Part shown: positions 54,191 to 64,000 of the stretch, in pieces | How the letters are laid out: each line of letters opens with the position of its first letter | Position numbering within the stretch: position 1 is the first letter of the stretch | Assembly: GCA_002077045.2 (NCBI GenBank) | Contig: KZ111142.1 | Location: 668,737 to 732,736 of the forward strand | DNA length: 64,000 nucleotides | Origin: Rachicladosporium sp. CCFEE 5018 | Taxonomy: Eukaryota; Ascomycota; Dothideomycetes; Cladosporiales; Cladosporiaceae | Direction of reading: 5' to 3' | The notes under the pieces: generated by a model | The model's input: only the letters and a program-made list of their open reading frames with translations | Told to the model about the DNA's origin: nothing | The model's database searches: none | Made by a program: the position numbers and the translations under genes

Positions 54191-54838
54191 ATGGCTGAAG
54201 CGCCGACCGCCAGTCAGGACCGCTGCTTCCTCCTCGAGCTCCCTTCCGAGCTTCGACTCCAGATATATGGCCATATAAGCGAGGTTACTGAGCACGTTGT
54301 ATGGCATAGAGTTTTGGGGAATAGAGATGGCGAGCATCGTATTCGTCGGAATTTCCATATACCGCCTCACCCGATGCTTCAGATCTGTTGCACCGTGACT
54401 ATCGAGTGCAGGCCACTGCTGACACCGGCTCCGCTATGCTGCATCGTGCTCAAGTCGGATGACCATGTGGCCGTCAGCCGTTCCGAGGACGCCCAGCGCG
54501 AGCCGGTCTTTTCGCAATACAGTCTCTTGAACCAGAGCGCGCATATTGCGAGTGCACGAGAGATTACGGTCCTCATTGAAAGCGTTGCCGTCGGCTCCAC
54601 CGCCTCTTCGGAGAACGCACGCTTGCTAGATGCTGTCTTCGCCACCTTTAGAGCCATCGCAAGGAATAGCAAGGTGGAAATACTGATCGTCAAGATCAAG
54701 GAAGGCAAACCCGCATTCTGTAATACTGCTTGCGAGATCATCGCCGCACGCCGATATCCAGGAAAAATCCAGATCGATGTGGAAGCGAGAGGCTTGAGCA
54801 GGGGCATGCTGAAGATGTTGGAGGACTTCCAGAGGTAG
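54191..54838 (+). CDS. F-box-like protein, tandem paralog 3
   Basis: A single exon of 215 residues beginning MAEAPTASQDRCFLLELPSE, with the same F-box-like LELPSELRLQIYGHI motif and the downstream landmarks YSLLNQSAHIASAREITVLI and NSKVEILIVKIKEGKPAFCN. It is about as long as paralog 1 and clearly related, though well diverged, so the tandem array is not recent. Function unknown; SCF adaptor is inference from the motif. Confidence 0.75.
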   Translation: MAEAPTASQDRCFLLELPSELRLQIYGHISEVTEHVVWHRVLGNRDGEHRIRRNFHIPPHPMLQICCTVTIECRPLLTPAPLCCIVLKSDDHVAVSRSEDAQREPVFSQYSLLNQSAHIASAREITVLIESVAVGSTASSENARLLDAVFATFRAIARNSKVEILIVKIKEGKPAFCNTACEIIAARRYPGKIQIDVEARGLSRGMLKMLEDFQR

Positions 54839-55149
54839 GGTGACCCAAATTCAATGTCCCGACGCTTTGCTGACCTTGCGACAGAGAGCATGAGATCTCG
54901 ATGATAGCCTAAGCGATACACTAGTGACCTGGAGGACGGATAATGCACGCTTGCTGCGGTGAGTGCGGTGATTTAGGTGCGGAATCGTAAGCTTGCGGCT
55001 GGTGACTAGATGATGATCATGGGAAGGATACTCCTGCAATCGCGTCAAGTCGTCCCACAAGACCTCATGAAAATCCCCTCCAGATCGCGGTATCTTGACC
55101 TAAGTCACGACAACCTGCTCGCGTAACTCCTTTGACGTCGTCCAATCCC
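54839..55149. other. Convergent intergenic region
   Basis: 0.31 kb between paralog 3 and GON7 3' ends. Nothing seen. Confidence 0.55.
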
Positions 55150-55434
55150 TCATCCCTCATCCTCCCCCTCCTCCTCACCATACATCTCCTCCGCCCTCTC
55201 CTCCGCCTTACTCTTCTTCACTTTGCCCTCCTGCGCCGTACTCTGTACATCCTCCTCCATCTTCTGCGTCAAGAAGACGTTGATCTCTGACTGCAACTGC
55301 GCGGTCTGCTCGCGGAGAGTGGCGAGATATGTAGTCTTCTCCGCTGTTGTGGCTGACGTCGAGGCCGGGGCGGGCAGAGGGAGGTTGAAAGCATGGGTGG
55401 AGCTGGAAGAGGCGTAGTGGGCTTCCATTATCAT
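55150..55434 (-). CDS. GON7: EKC/KEOPS complex subunit Gon7
   Basis: A single small exon of 94 residues (or 92 from the internal ATG at 55428, MEAHYASSSSTHAFNLPL). The core TYLATLREQTAQLQSEINVF followed by LTQKMEEDVQS, and an acidic Lys/Glu tail, fit fungal Gon7. Gon7 is the small, partly disordered subunit of KEOPS, which makes the t6A37 modification of ANN-decoding tRNAs and also affects telomeres. The recognition rests on the pattern of a short LR..v..LQ..iN.fLT.kMEed helix and overall size. Confidence 0.75.
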   Translation of the reverse strand: MIMEAHYASSSSTHAFNLPLPAPASTSATTAEKTTYLATLREQTAQLQSEINVFLTQKMEEDVQSTAQEGKVKKSKAEERAEEMYGEEEGEDEG

Positions 55435-55821
55435 CTGTGAGTCATGCAGTGCTAAGGTGTGTGAAGATGAGTTGGATTGACAGCCACATGCATGTCAGGG
55501 ATTAAAGTCGAAAGCGTAGATGTCGATGTCTTGGCGAAGATCGGGACTGGGCGGTAACTTGATCAAGTGCTTCACCCGAGACAGAGAGCACAACATGGCA
55601 TATACGTTCAACCATTTCGAGGTCACGAGTGAGAATAGTATCTTCTTCGCCATATAACAGTCCACCAAGCGGCACAGCCAGCCTGCTCCACCCCGAGCTT
55701 TTGGTACCCGCTAGGTCTCATCCAAGATCGTGCACCAAGCCACCATCCATATGTTCCTCATATCTCACGTCGAAGTCGTTCCAGTCATATCTACCATCAG
55801 CGAAATGGCGTATCACGCTTG
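55435..55821. other. Intergenic between GON7 start and RasGEF end
   Basis: About 0.39 kb. No gene or motif recognised. Confidence 0.55.
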
Positions 55822-58658
55822 TTATCGTCCTCGGAAGAAGTCCTTGATCTTCGACCCCGTCTGCCCGTTCGTGGGCTCGAGCAGCACACTGCGCTCGTAG
55901 AGTTCCTGCAATAGGGGTCAGCACTTTGCCATGTCATATCAAGTCATTGTACGCTCACCTCTTCTTCATTCGTGATCCTCCCCTCAAGCACCAGCTTCCG
56001 AATTTGCTCTCCGCTATGCGGCGTGCTCAAGCCTCTGTAGCTGACTCCTTGAGCTCTTTGTAAGCTGACAATGACTTCACCCATGACCTCGAACTTGCGC
56101 CAATTGATTCTTCGCTCACTATCCGCCCCATTCTCGTCGCCGAGGAATGTCTTGTTCCCCTCCTCCGCGCTCACAAGGTCCCTGCGATGTAAGGGTATGT
56201 AGGGGATTCGCTCTGAGGCAGAGTTCTCCCACGCTGTACGATACGCGCCGTGGGAGCGGGACGGCGACATGAGGATCTCTAGACTGCTCCAATCCTTTCC
56301 TGCTGAGGCTGGGATGAGGTCCCGCGTCGCTTGCAGCCTGCCAACAGAACTCGATCGAATACCAGCAATGAACGCACCAACAGCGTTATAGTTATTCAGC
56401 TCCCTCAGCTTCCGCGCGACCTTCATCATCTTCTCCAGCATCAGCGCGCGATGTTTCGGCTTATCGCGCAGTAGAATATAGTTCTTCACCCACGCTGCAA
56501 GATGGTTGAAATGCGCTATCATTCTATCAACGTTGACAAGGTTCTTCCATTTGTGCGTGCTGTTCGCTTTTAGCGAGACGTGCCGCACTAAGTCGCGAGG
56601 CCGGATGGAGGAGAACATGATCCAGTCCATGCGCGTGAGTTCTTTAGCGATTGTCTCGTCGGAATATTCCATTAGCATGCGCCATTCGATCTTCGTCAGA
56701 GCGTGCGTTGGACGTGGGACGAAGCTTTGAGCTTGCCGTTGCGCGGCTTCGACGTTTTGCATTAGTTGTGAGGAAGTTGTTGATGAGGCGGAGGTGGAGC
56801 GGATGGTGTCTGCGCCTGCTGTGATTGTAGTACTGGCATCGTCGCCAATACTGACATTGTCCGGGTAGATGAAGTTCTCATCGTCAATCAACGTGCTGGC
56901 CACTGAAGTCATCGTCCACCGATCCGAGTTATCGGTACCGGCTTCGCGGTCTTTGTCAGTGCATGCCCAATTGGTGTCGTCATCTTCGTGGACCGATTCG
57001 AGACCTGTGCTCATCTCTTTGCCAGCGACGTGGTAGATCGATGTGGTCGAGATCTTAGCTATGAACATCCGGACTCTTCGGCGAGTTTTCTGATATGCGA
57101 AGTCGCCAGGGTAGTGGCTGATCCATTGATCCATGACCGTCAAGAAGCGGAGTCGGGCCACTGTCTTCATCATTGCTGGGAGAGATTCTCGGTCGAGAGC
57201 ATTGTAGCGATCGACTACAGCTTCTAGCAGCCGCCCAGGAGCAGCGAATTTGCGGTACAACGCCAGGAATATCACCACAAACTTCTCGTCTGCTTTCGAT
57301 ATCGGCTTTGCAAGCAGACGATCCACCAACTGATCAAAGGTGGCTCCGTTCTCAGACAGCTGCGGCGTAGGCTGTGCTGCACCATGTCTTGCGGGAGGAG
57401 TTTTATCGTCATCGTACGATGACTCTGCAGAGCCGGACACGCTATCAGTCTCTGATCCATCAAGGAAAAATGTGTTGTGAGGCTCCTCGCTCGCCTCTCC
57501 GGGCACTCTTAACCGATCGTGCCCATACCCAGCTAAGCTAGAGTCATGCCGCGAGTGCGCTGCCTTGTCCTTGTTGAGACTCATCGCGTACTCGGAGCTC
57601 GCGCGTGCGTGTCCAGCAGGCGGTCTCGGCGAGACAGGCCTGATGGCATTCGACTGCGCTCGCCGTCTGTTTGTCGAGGATGCCCGTGATCGATCCGTGT
57701 TTGCGCCATGCACAACAGCCTTCACCATTGTGAAGACCGCATTCCTGTAGCTCTCCGGAACTGACGGCGATGTCTGCAGTGTGTGCAGACCTCCAACCTG
57801 TTGCTTAGCAGCAATTTCGTACTTCGCCGGCGCCACCTCTCGCTCGGCTATGGGTGTGTCACATTTGCAAGAGATGAGTATAGATGGCAGAGGCGCCTTG
57901 CTGATCGCGGAAAGTGTCTCAGGCACATATTCCACGCTGCTTCGGTCCTTCACATCATACAACGTCAAGACACCATCTACCTTTGGCATCATCCTCTCTG
58001 CGATGGTCTGAGGCCAGCTAATCGCATCGTCATCCTCGTCAATCTCAACATCGTCGATCGGGATCTCCAGCAGTCGCACCAGATACACAGTCCCGTCATA
58101 CGGCAGCTGCCTCTCAATAGCCCTCTGACTCGCCGGCATAGGCAGATCCATAGCTCGCTGCATGAACGTCGTCTTGCCCACATTCTCGGCTCCTACCACA
58201 GCAATATTGATTTCCGTCAAAGGCTGTGCCAGATCCGGACTCCGGAAAGGTTCGTACTGCCGCACTGCACCCACAACCCCAGCAACCTCGTCCTCATCTT
58301 GCCCATATTGTGAGTACCTGGTCGTGACCACCGGCGGCGGCCGATGCCCGGTCACTCTCGCGTTGATACCAGCGTCCTCCCCCTCCTCCCGCATCCCAGG
58401 CATGCCCCCATCATACCCACTGCCTCTCCGTCGCTCCACCAGCGGCGCAGAGTTTGTCCGGGACGTAAGAGCTGGTCTCTTCAAATCCGCAGCAGTGCTC
58501 TCCACCCCGGCCTCCAAGGGCTTCAAGCTCGATCGCCGCGACGAGGACCCTGTATACTGCGTGCTCTTCGCCTTGTCCCGACGCTCGCTGTTCTTGTAGC
58601 TATTCTCAGCTACATTGTTCGCCCTGGAGCCTCGGCGAGAGTCGCGTCCTGAGCTCAT
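55822..58658 (-). CDS. Ras-like/RasGEF fusion protein, complete (copy B)
   Basis: Two exons on the minus strand: 55959-58658 (900 codons) and 55822-55905; the intron is 53 nt (gtgagc...ttgcag, branch gctgac). The product is 927 residues ending LEPTNGQTGSKIKDFFRGR. Order: basic disordered leader; Ras-like domain with P-loop GAENVGKT at 156-163 and SCKCD as a degenerate NKxD, but no recognisable switch-II DxxG; a Ser/Arg linker; RasGEF_N (ATFDQLVDRLLAKPISKADE); and the CDC25-type RasGEF domain (AAWVKNYILLRDKPKHRALM, VGAFIAGIRSSSVGRL). It would activate Ras-family GTPases at membranes. The GTPase part is probably a pseudo-GTPase. The 5' half recurs at 1-1592. Confidence 0.92.
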
Positions 58659-59567
58659 GGCGCGGCTGTGAAGCCGCCGGTCGTGCCGTGTTCGTAGCCA
58701 GCTCTATTGTAGTCTCTATGTGCTGCAAAAGATATGCTCCAGTGTGCACTTCCGCGATAGAGCTCCCGCCATTGCCTGTGTGCCTTTTGCGATATGCACT
58801 GACTGTCACGACCCCATACGCGTCCAAACAGGTCCAGCCCGTGTAGCCTTGCTCCTCTCCCGCCCAACCCAGCAGCCACAGCAAGAAAGCTACGCGCCTA
58901 CCCGTGCCAGCAAACGAGTGTCCCTTGCCAGAGCAGTCGTACCTCTGTCGTCACACGTAGCGCAGAATACCGACACCAAGGTAACTTCGCAAACTCACGC
59001 CCTCAAGTCTCTGCCCTCGGCTGCAACGATAAAGCTACAGTACATGTGCCAGCCACAAAAGGCACGCCTACATAACAACAAGTGAGGTTCCTCCCTCCCA
59101 CTTTCCTCGGCGAATCATGGATTTCGGCGCACGATGGCCCCATGCAATTGGTAGCGGCGCAGAAGACACCCCTGCAAGTCTCCTCGGCTTGTATATACGG
59201 CTCCACTTGCCTGGCGCGGTCGAGACGAGGAAATGCGATCGAAGTGGGATGGGCGATCGGGGGACTTCCGATGGGGATGCGAGACTGGGGAGATTCTGTT
59301 TTGCTTTGCTGTGATGGGGACGCGAGGTGAGAGAAGATCTTGATGTGGTGTTGCGCGTGGCCTAGGCCCATGATATGCACAGGCCATGGGAGGAGCTTGG
59401 GAGTCTCACGACAGTACATCTGGGACATGAATCGCTGGCTGTCAATAAGCGATACCATGACTTGGCGATGCCGTGCGATACAGATCGTACGCGAGTCTGA
59501 ACTGCTATGGCTATGTACACGGTACTTATCGACGTATTCACAAGCCCTCCATGTCTACACCACCCTC
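58659..59567. other. Intergenic, copy B (matches 1593-2502)
   Basis: 0.91 kb, nearly identical to copy A for most of its length, more divergent near 59440-59570. Nothing called. Confidence 0.65.
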
Positions 59568-61088
59568 TCACCACACCGCCCTCCAAACCAACCCCAACAC
59601 CTTCACCCCAACAAAACACCCCACCCCAATCCCCGCACAACCTACAAGAAACGTCCTCAAATTCCTCCTCTCAACCGCACTATAATCCTGCTTCTCCTCC
59701 TCACACTCCCCCCTAAGCGTCACAGTCTCATACTCCGGCACATACTTGAACTCAAACAAGCTCTCCTTGCCCTGCAACCCATACTTCGTGTTAACAATAA
59801 TATCAAAAAACACCTTCTTCAGCAGCTTGATCTTTGACCGGTCCCAAGAGGGTATGGAGCGGTATGTGTACGCGAAGAAGCAGAAGAACATGCACTGCCC
59901 GGCCATGAGGCAGGTGTAGTAAGGCGATACGCGAGGCAGGCCAAGCTCGTCGCAGAGTTCGTTGCCGTTTAGCCAGCGGGCGGAGGCCGTGAGGAAATCG
60001 GCTGAGGCGTAGCCTGGGGGTTGGCCTTCGAGGGACTTGATGATGTTGTTTGCTAGGACTTTGCTGGTGGGCGTTGGGTGGATCTCGTAGAGGAGGAGGG
60101 CTTCCATGACGCGTTTTGCTTGCGCGGGTGTTTCGAAGAAGCCTTTTGTTGGGCAGCCGATGACGTGCCCGATGTAGCGCCAGAGGGCTATGTAGTCTAC
60201 CTTTTCTTGCTCGCGCATGACGAGACCTTGGCGCGGGAGGGAGAGCCAGATGAGGGTCGAGGAGAAGGTGGCGATGGTGGCCATGGAGTCGAGGTCGTTT
60301 ATGGGGATACCCCATTCCGCTACGTTATAGTAGCCTGGTCTTGCTTTCTCGAGAGCGAGGATGCGTTGCCGGACGGCGACGTGCAATAGTCGGACTCGCA
60401 GAGTTGAAGCGAAGCCATCACCACCCGGCTGTATGCTCTCGAGGCTCTTTGTACATTGCAGAATATGCTGGGTTGTTTCAAACAGTCGACCTCGTGCAAC
60501 CTTCGTCGAGAAGCCTCCTGTCCGTGCCAACGTTTCTACTACACGTGCTGCGCCCATCCCGCCGAGTAAGGACTGATAGGCCAGACCGGTGAGACATGCG
60601 CCGCCGTAACGGTAGAAAACATCCTGCCCTCGTTCTATCTGCGCCCAATCTACCCAATCGGGAACTGTGTTCACTTCTCGCCAGAAGTCTGCCAGCAGCG
60701 GGTCTGTTGGTGCGTTGTCGCGGAGTATGGCATAGAGGTCCCGCCGGGGAGACTTGGTCGCCTCTTTCTCATCATCTCGTATTGTACTATCGGATATCTC
60801 GGGGTTCTTCTCGGATGCTGGATGCCTACTACTGTTCCTGGGAAGGTCTTTCTGTCGTGGCGGCGAAATCTCGTTTAGTCGATTCAGCACTGCTTCGCCT
60901 CGCTCGTCGTAGGAGTGCTTTAATGGTTCGCATGTCGTCGGTGTGAGGTGCTCGGGTGAGAATTCGAACTTGAAGCCCCAGGCTCTGTGCAATGGTAAGC
61001 AGAGTCCTTGTGGCGTTGACTTGACATGTGACAGTCCTTACCTTTTGGTGTTTGGGGTATCGCGCGTGAAGGGATTAGGCCACGCCAT
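59568..61088 (-). CDS. MpaB/rubber-oxygenase-type (DUF2236) protein, copy B
   Basis: Exons 61042-61088 and 59568-60984 with a 57-nt intron, giving 487 residues, the same structure as copy A. About seven substitutions relative to copy A (for example NIAEWG to NVAEWG, GLFMRE to GLVMRE, TLMGEC to TLRGEC), with the catalytic-type segments LRVRLLHVAVRQR and WGIPINDLDSMATIATFS unchanged. Both copies therefore look functional. Substrate unknown. Confidence 0.85.
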
Positions 61089-61889
61089 GCAGAAGAAGCG
61101 GTGTTGTGACTATGTACGTGAGCGGTTAAGGAAACGACAGTAGAAAAGGTATGTACATGAGATGAGATAGTGAATGGGAAATACTTAGGTAGGCTCAGAG
61201 TAGTGCATGCCATTGCGGGCGGACGTCGACAACGTCATGGACTGGCCGGTGGAGTAGCCACACCATGATTGTTTCAATATCTCATGAGTAATGCTCGTCC
61301 AGGTATGACCGTGGTCGGGAATTCAATGACCTACTCAGAGCGTTACAACAGTGGTGAAGGAGAAGATGTTGGAGAGCGACATTCTTCAGCAGTGCAAGTG
61401 CGATGACCTGATGGTGATGGCATTGCGCTCGGGCATCAACCCACCATTGCATGCCGCCTTCCCGAGCAATGTCGAATATGTAATTCTGCAGGTCCAAGAT
61501 GGCAAAGGAAGGTCTGTGTGTATGAGCGAAGTTAAACAAGATGGGCAAGAGGTTCATGCGAGGTCTGTTCAGTACATTTATCTGCATCGTGGGCGCCAAA
61601 GTACCTTCGTGTTGGTGAATTGGAGGTCAGCAATCTTGAAGCCTTAGGCATCTGCCAAGAGTTGGAAGCCGGGTCCCACATCCGACTTTTTGGCTACGCC
61701 AAGACGACCACTTCATCGCAGCAAGACGACATTCCTTCGACACTCGCCTACCTCACATATACCTCATTGCGCCCGTGAAGCAACGCCAATCGGTATGTTT
61801 CCGGTCATGCAGCCTGGATCTGACGGACGCGGAAAGTGGCAGCAGAGATGTACTGACAGCCCTCACAGTAGCCTTCACGAACCGCAATC
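61089..61889. other. Divergent promoter region, copy B
   Basis: 0.8 kb, homologous to 4024-4823 with several percent divergence. Nothing called. Confidence 0.65.
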
Positions 61890-62621
61890 ATGGGGTACAG
61901 ACACACAGAGAAGTCCCTCATCTCCATATCAAGCACTCACTGACACCTTCCTAGTATCTCTCGTGATTCACGTCACAAGAGGAGCGCTTCCGGTGCGAAG
62001 CGCGCATACTACCGCAAGAAGAGGTATGCATAAACCGATCGCCCTGCCTGCCACTGCCTTGAACGCAAGTTCCTGACATTAGCATCCAGAGCCTTCGAGA
62101 AAGCGCGCCAGCCCGCCAACACCCGTATCGGCCCCAAGCGCATCCATTTAGTGCGCACTCGCGGCGGCAACCGCAAGTTCCGTGGCCTGCGCCTCGACAG
62201 CGGCAACTTCTCGTGGGGCAGCGAGGGTATCTCCCGCAAGGTCCGCGTCATTGCTGTAGCCTTCCACCCTTCCAACAACGAGCTCGTCCGCACGAACACC
62301 CTCACCCGCTCTGCCGTGGTTCAGATCGATGCTACGGCGTTCAGGCAATGGTACGAGGCACACTACGGCAGCAGCATTGGGCGCAGAAGGCAGGCGAAGG
62401 GAGAGGAGGCCAAAGAGGAGAAGAAAAGTAAGAGCATTGAGAAGAAGCAGGCCGAGCGTGTGAAGGCTGGAGGCAAGGTCGAGCCGGCGTTGGAGAGGCA
62501 GTTCGAGGCTGGTCGTCTGTACGCTGTCGTTGCCAGCCGTCCGGGCCAGAGCGGGCGTGTCGATGGCTATGTGTTGGAGGGTGAGGAGCTTGCCTTCTAC
62601 CAGCGTGCTATCAGGAAGTAG
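61890..62621 (+). CDS. RPS8: 40S ribosomal protein eS8, copy B
   Basis: Exons 61890-61894 (ATGGG), 61955-62023 and 62090-62621, introns of 60 and 66 nt, 201 residues. Structure is identical to copy A, with one residue difference (Ala for Gly after FEK). The splice sites and branch region of intron 1 are conserved. Two near-identical expressed-looking copies of a ribosomal protein gene on one scaffold fit either a retained duplicate or two homeologs. Confidence 0.97.
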
Positions 62622-63682
62622 AGCTTGGGTCGTTGAAGGCTTTGCTGGTATTGATGTTGTTGGCAATGTGGGCACAATGATGGTGACTTGCAACGACCGC
62701 AAGCGCAGTGCGCTCACATGGTCGTCTGTCTGCTATTCACGATCGATGGCACCGAAGTCGTCGAGGTGGGACAAGCAGCAGACACGACGGCGCTACGTGT
62801 ATTGAACAACTCAAATTTCCGTGAGCCTGCCTCGTTATCGTTTCTCGTTAAGCATGTGAGTACTACTCTGATGCATCACCCATCTTCTTCGGAGTGCACT
62901 CCTCCGCAATCTCTTCGGCATCTTCTCAAGTGCTGCCGAAAAGTGGTCGTAACTTCACGCCAAGACAACCGTTGCAATCTCGCTTCCTCTCGTGGCGTCA
63001 AAGGTTGATGATCTCCAACATGGTTTATTGACAACACCATTCCTGGACGCCACGGCGTACTCGTCGACTCGCGCAGTTTGTAGAGTAAGGGCGCGTATCT
63101 CGAGGAGCTCATGAGACGAAGCAGAGAGATACGACTTGCTACATCACGCCTCAAGCCGGATACTCAAGATCTGAGATTTGCGAGAGCGCGACTTCATCTC
63201 AAGTCAGCCCCAAAATCTCATTTCACCCACCCCTTGATCCGAGCTTCCCTTCCTTTCCATCTACTTCCCCATAGGGCCAACAGAAAATGGCAGCGCTAGC
63301 ACATAGCACGCATCGCTTTTGGCTAGCACCTCACATGGCGCCTTTGCGACGGCTACGCTTGTAGATTAGGCGTGGAGAGCCTTTCACGAAATGCTAGGGT
63401 TGGCTGCACTGCTCTTCGCGTTTGTGTGAGTGCTTTCTGTTTGTCTACCATCACGCTCTTTTGAGATCATTCTGTCGTTTTCTGGTGGTGCTTGTTGGAC
63501 GTTGCGAGAGAGTGGAATATTTGCTGAAGGGAGCTTTACGGTCTTTCAAGGTGTCTGTCTTTCACTAAGGTCGTGTAATTGTGGTCTGGAGAGACCACGT
63601 CCGTTCGTTCATATCTGGGGAAGGAGAAGCAGACGAGAGGGGGGTAATAGCGACCAAGATCGCATAATCAGTCCGACGACAC
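62622..63682. other. Intergenic upstream of mucin-like gene (copy B)
   Basis: 1.06 kb, homologous to 5556-6613, highly diverged next to eS8 and about 99% identical over the last ~390 bases. Nothing called. Confidence 0.65.
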
Positions 63683-64000
63683 ATGTTCGCGATGGCACCA
63701 CGATCTGCCATCTTCTACAGCGCGCTGCTGTTCAGCGCAACAGCTTTCGCAGCGCAATTTTCGAACACTACAACCACGGCCCAATTCATAGGGTCTGCAA
63801 AAGGCTCACCAATCGAGGAGGCTACGCAGACGAGTCTGGAGGTCCCAAGCACGTCGCCAGCGGAGACCGTCATCACAACGACGTATAGCGAGCCGGCTGC
63901 AGTGCCAGCCACATTGTCAACGTCTTCGACTTCGCCGACGTCGTATGTGCCTACTACCTCGCAGTTGACCACGACTACACCAGTCACCACTCCAGACACA
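63683..64000 (+). CDS. Mucin-like GPI-anchored protein, copy B, 5' part only
   Basis: The first 106 codons of the gene that is complete at 6614-8182, cut by the window end. The signal peptide and start of the Thr-rich region are the same; I noticed a single silent difference in 318 nt. This is far less divergence than the RasGEF or intergenic parts of the block, so this end of the duplication was homogenised recently or is under strong constraint. Confidence 0.85.
   Translation, partial: MFAMAPRSAIFYSALLFSATAFAAQFSNTTTTAQFIGSAKGSPIEEATQTSLEVPSTSPAETVITTTYSEPAAVPATLSTSSTSPTSYVPTTSQLTTTTPVTTPDT

Larger units (their letters stand above)
57067..64000 (+). repeat. Direct duplication, copy B (right part cut by window edge)
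   Basis: Second copy of the block at 1-6931, in direct orientation about 57.07 kb away. On its left the RasGEF gene continues without interruption to its 3' end at 55822, so the point matching window base 1 is not a natural element boundary. No terminal inverted repeats, target-site duplications or transposase are seen. The copies are too divergent to be one molecule read twice, which leaves a paralogous or homeologous segment, or a scaffold join of two haplotypes. Confidence 0.97.

Noticed and set aside
1..64000. Circular molecule read past its origin (end overlap)
   Set aside because: An end overlap of the same molecule should be nearly identical; the copies differ by up to 8-9% with indels while keeping frames, so they are separate sequences.

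Overview
The window is nuclear DNA of a filamentous-ascomycete type fungus. It has about 25 genes on both strands at roughly one per 2.3 kb, mostly 49-66 nt GT-AG introns with CTRAY-like branch sites, a fungal Zn2Cys6 regulator, SPX and MFS transporters, GPI-anchored Ser/Thr-rich wall proteins and small F-box-like proteins. Gene content and style point to Dothideomycetes. A halotolerant black yeast with a duplicated genome (Hortaea-like) would fit well, but that is inference, not something I could test.

The dominant structural feature is a direct duplication. Bases 1-6931 (RasGEF N-terminal part, MpaB/DUF2236 oxygenase, ribosomal protein eS8, start of a mucin-like gene) recur as 57067-64000 in the same orientation. 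The copies have small indels and mosaic divergence: patches near 1% and patches near 8-9%. Both copies run off the window. A 100-N scaffold gap at 25226-25325 lies between them, so either a real ~57 kb tandem duplication or a scaffold join of two homeologous contigs could explain the layout.

Layout. 1-8.2 kb: duplicate block A and the mucin-like gene. 9-13 kb: LSM1 and a large acidic protein of unknown function. 14-19 kb: a Dal5-type MFS transporter and a frameshifted P450. 20-25 kb: a DUF1330-like protein, a HIT zinc-finger protein, COX11, a cupin, and a PAF-acetylhydrolase-like gene cut by the gap. 26-31 kb: a GH51 arabinofuranosidase divergent from a sugar transporter, then a GPI-anchored protein. 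33-37.5 kb: a divergent pair, a dimethylglycine-oxidase-like flavoenzyme and a Rieske oxygenase, which together look like a glycine-betaine demethylation module, with a flavin amine oxidase next to it (39-40.6 kb). 41-43 kb: a secreted GH43 enzyme. 43.5-46.3 kb: an SPX-domain phosphate transporter. 47-48.9 kb: a Zn2Cys6 regulator broken by one in-frame stop. 49-51.5 kb: the UV-damage endonuclease UVE1. 52.5-54.8 kb: three tandem F-box-like genes, the middle one truncated. 55.1-55.4 kb: GON7. 55.8-64 kb: the complete RasGEF gene and duplicate block B.

Functional themes are plant-polysaccharide use (GH51, GH43, sugar transporter), quaternary-amine catabolism (Rieske + DMGO), phosphate uptake and UV repair. 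No tRNA, rRNA, transposase, CRISPR array or virus-derived gene was recognised. All exon boundaries are my own reading of splice signals and frame, without transcript evidence.
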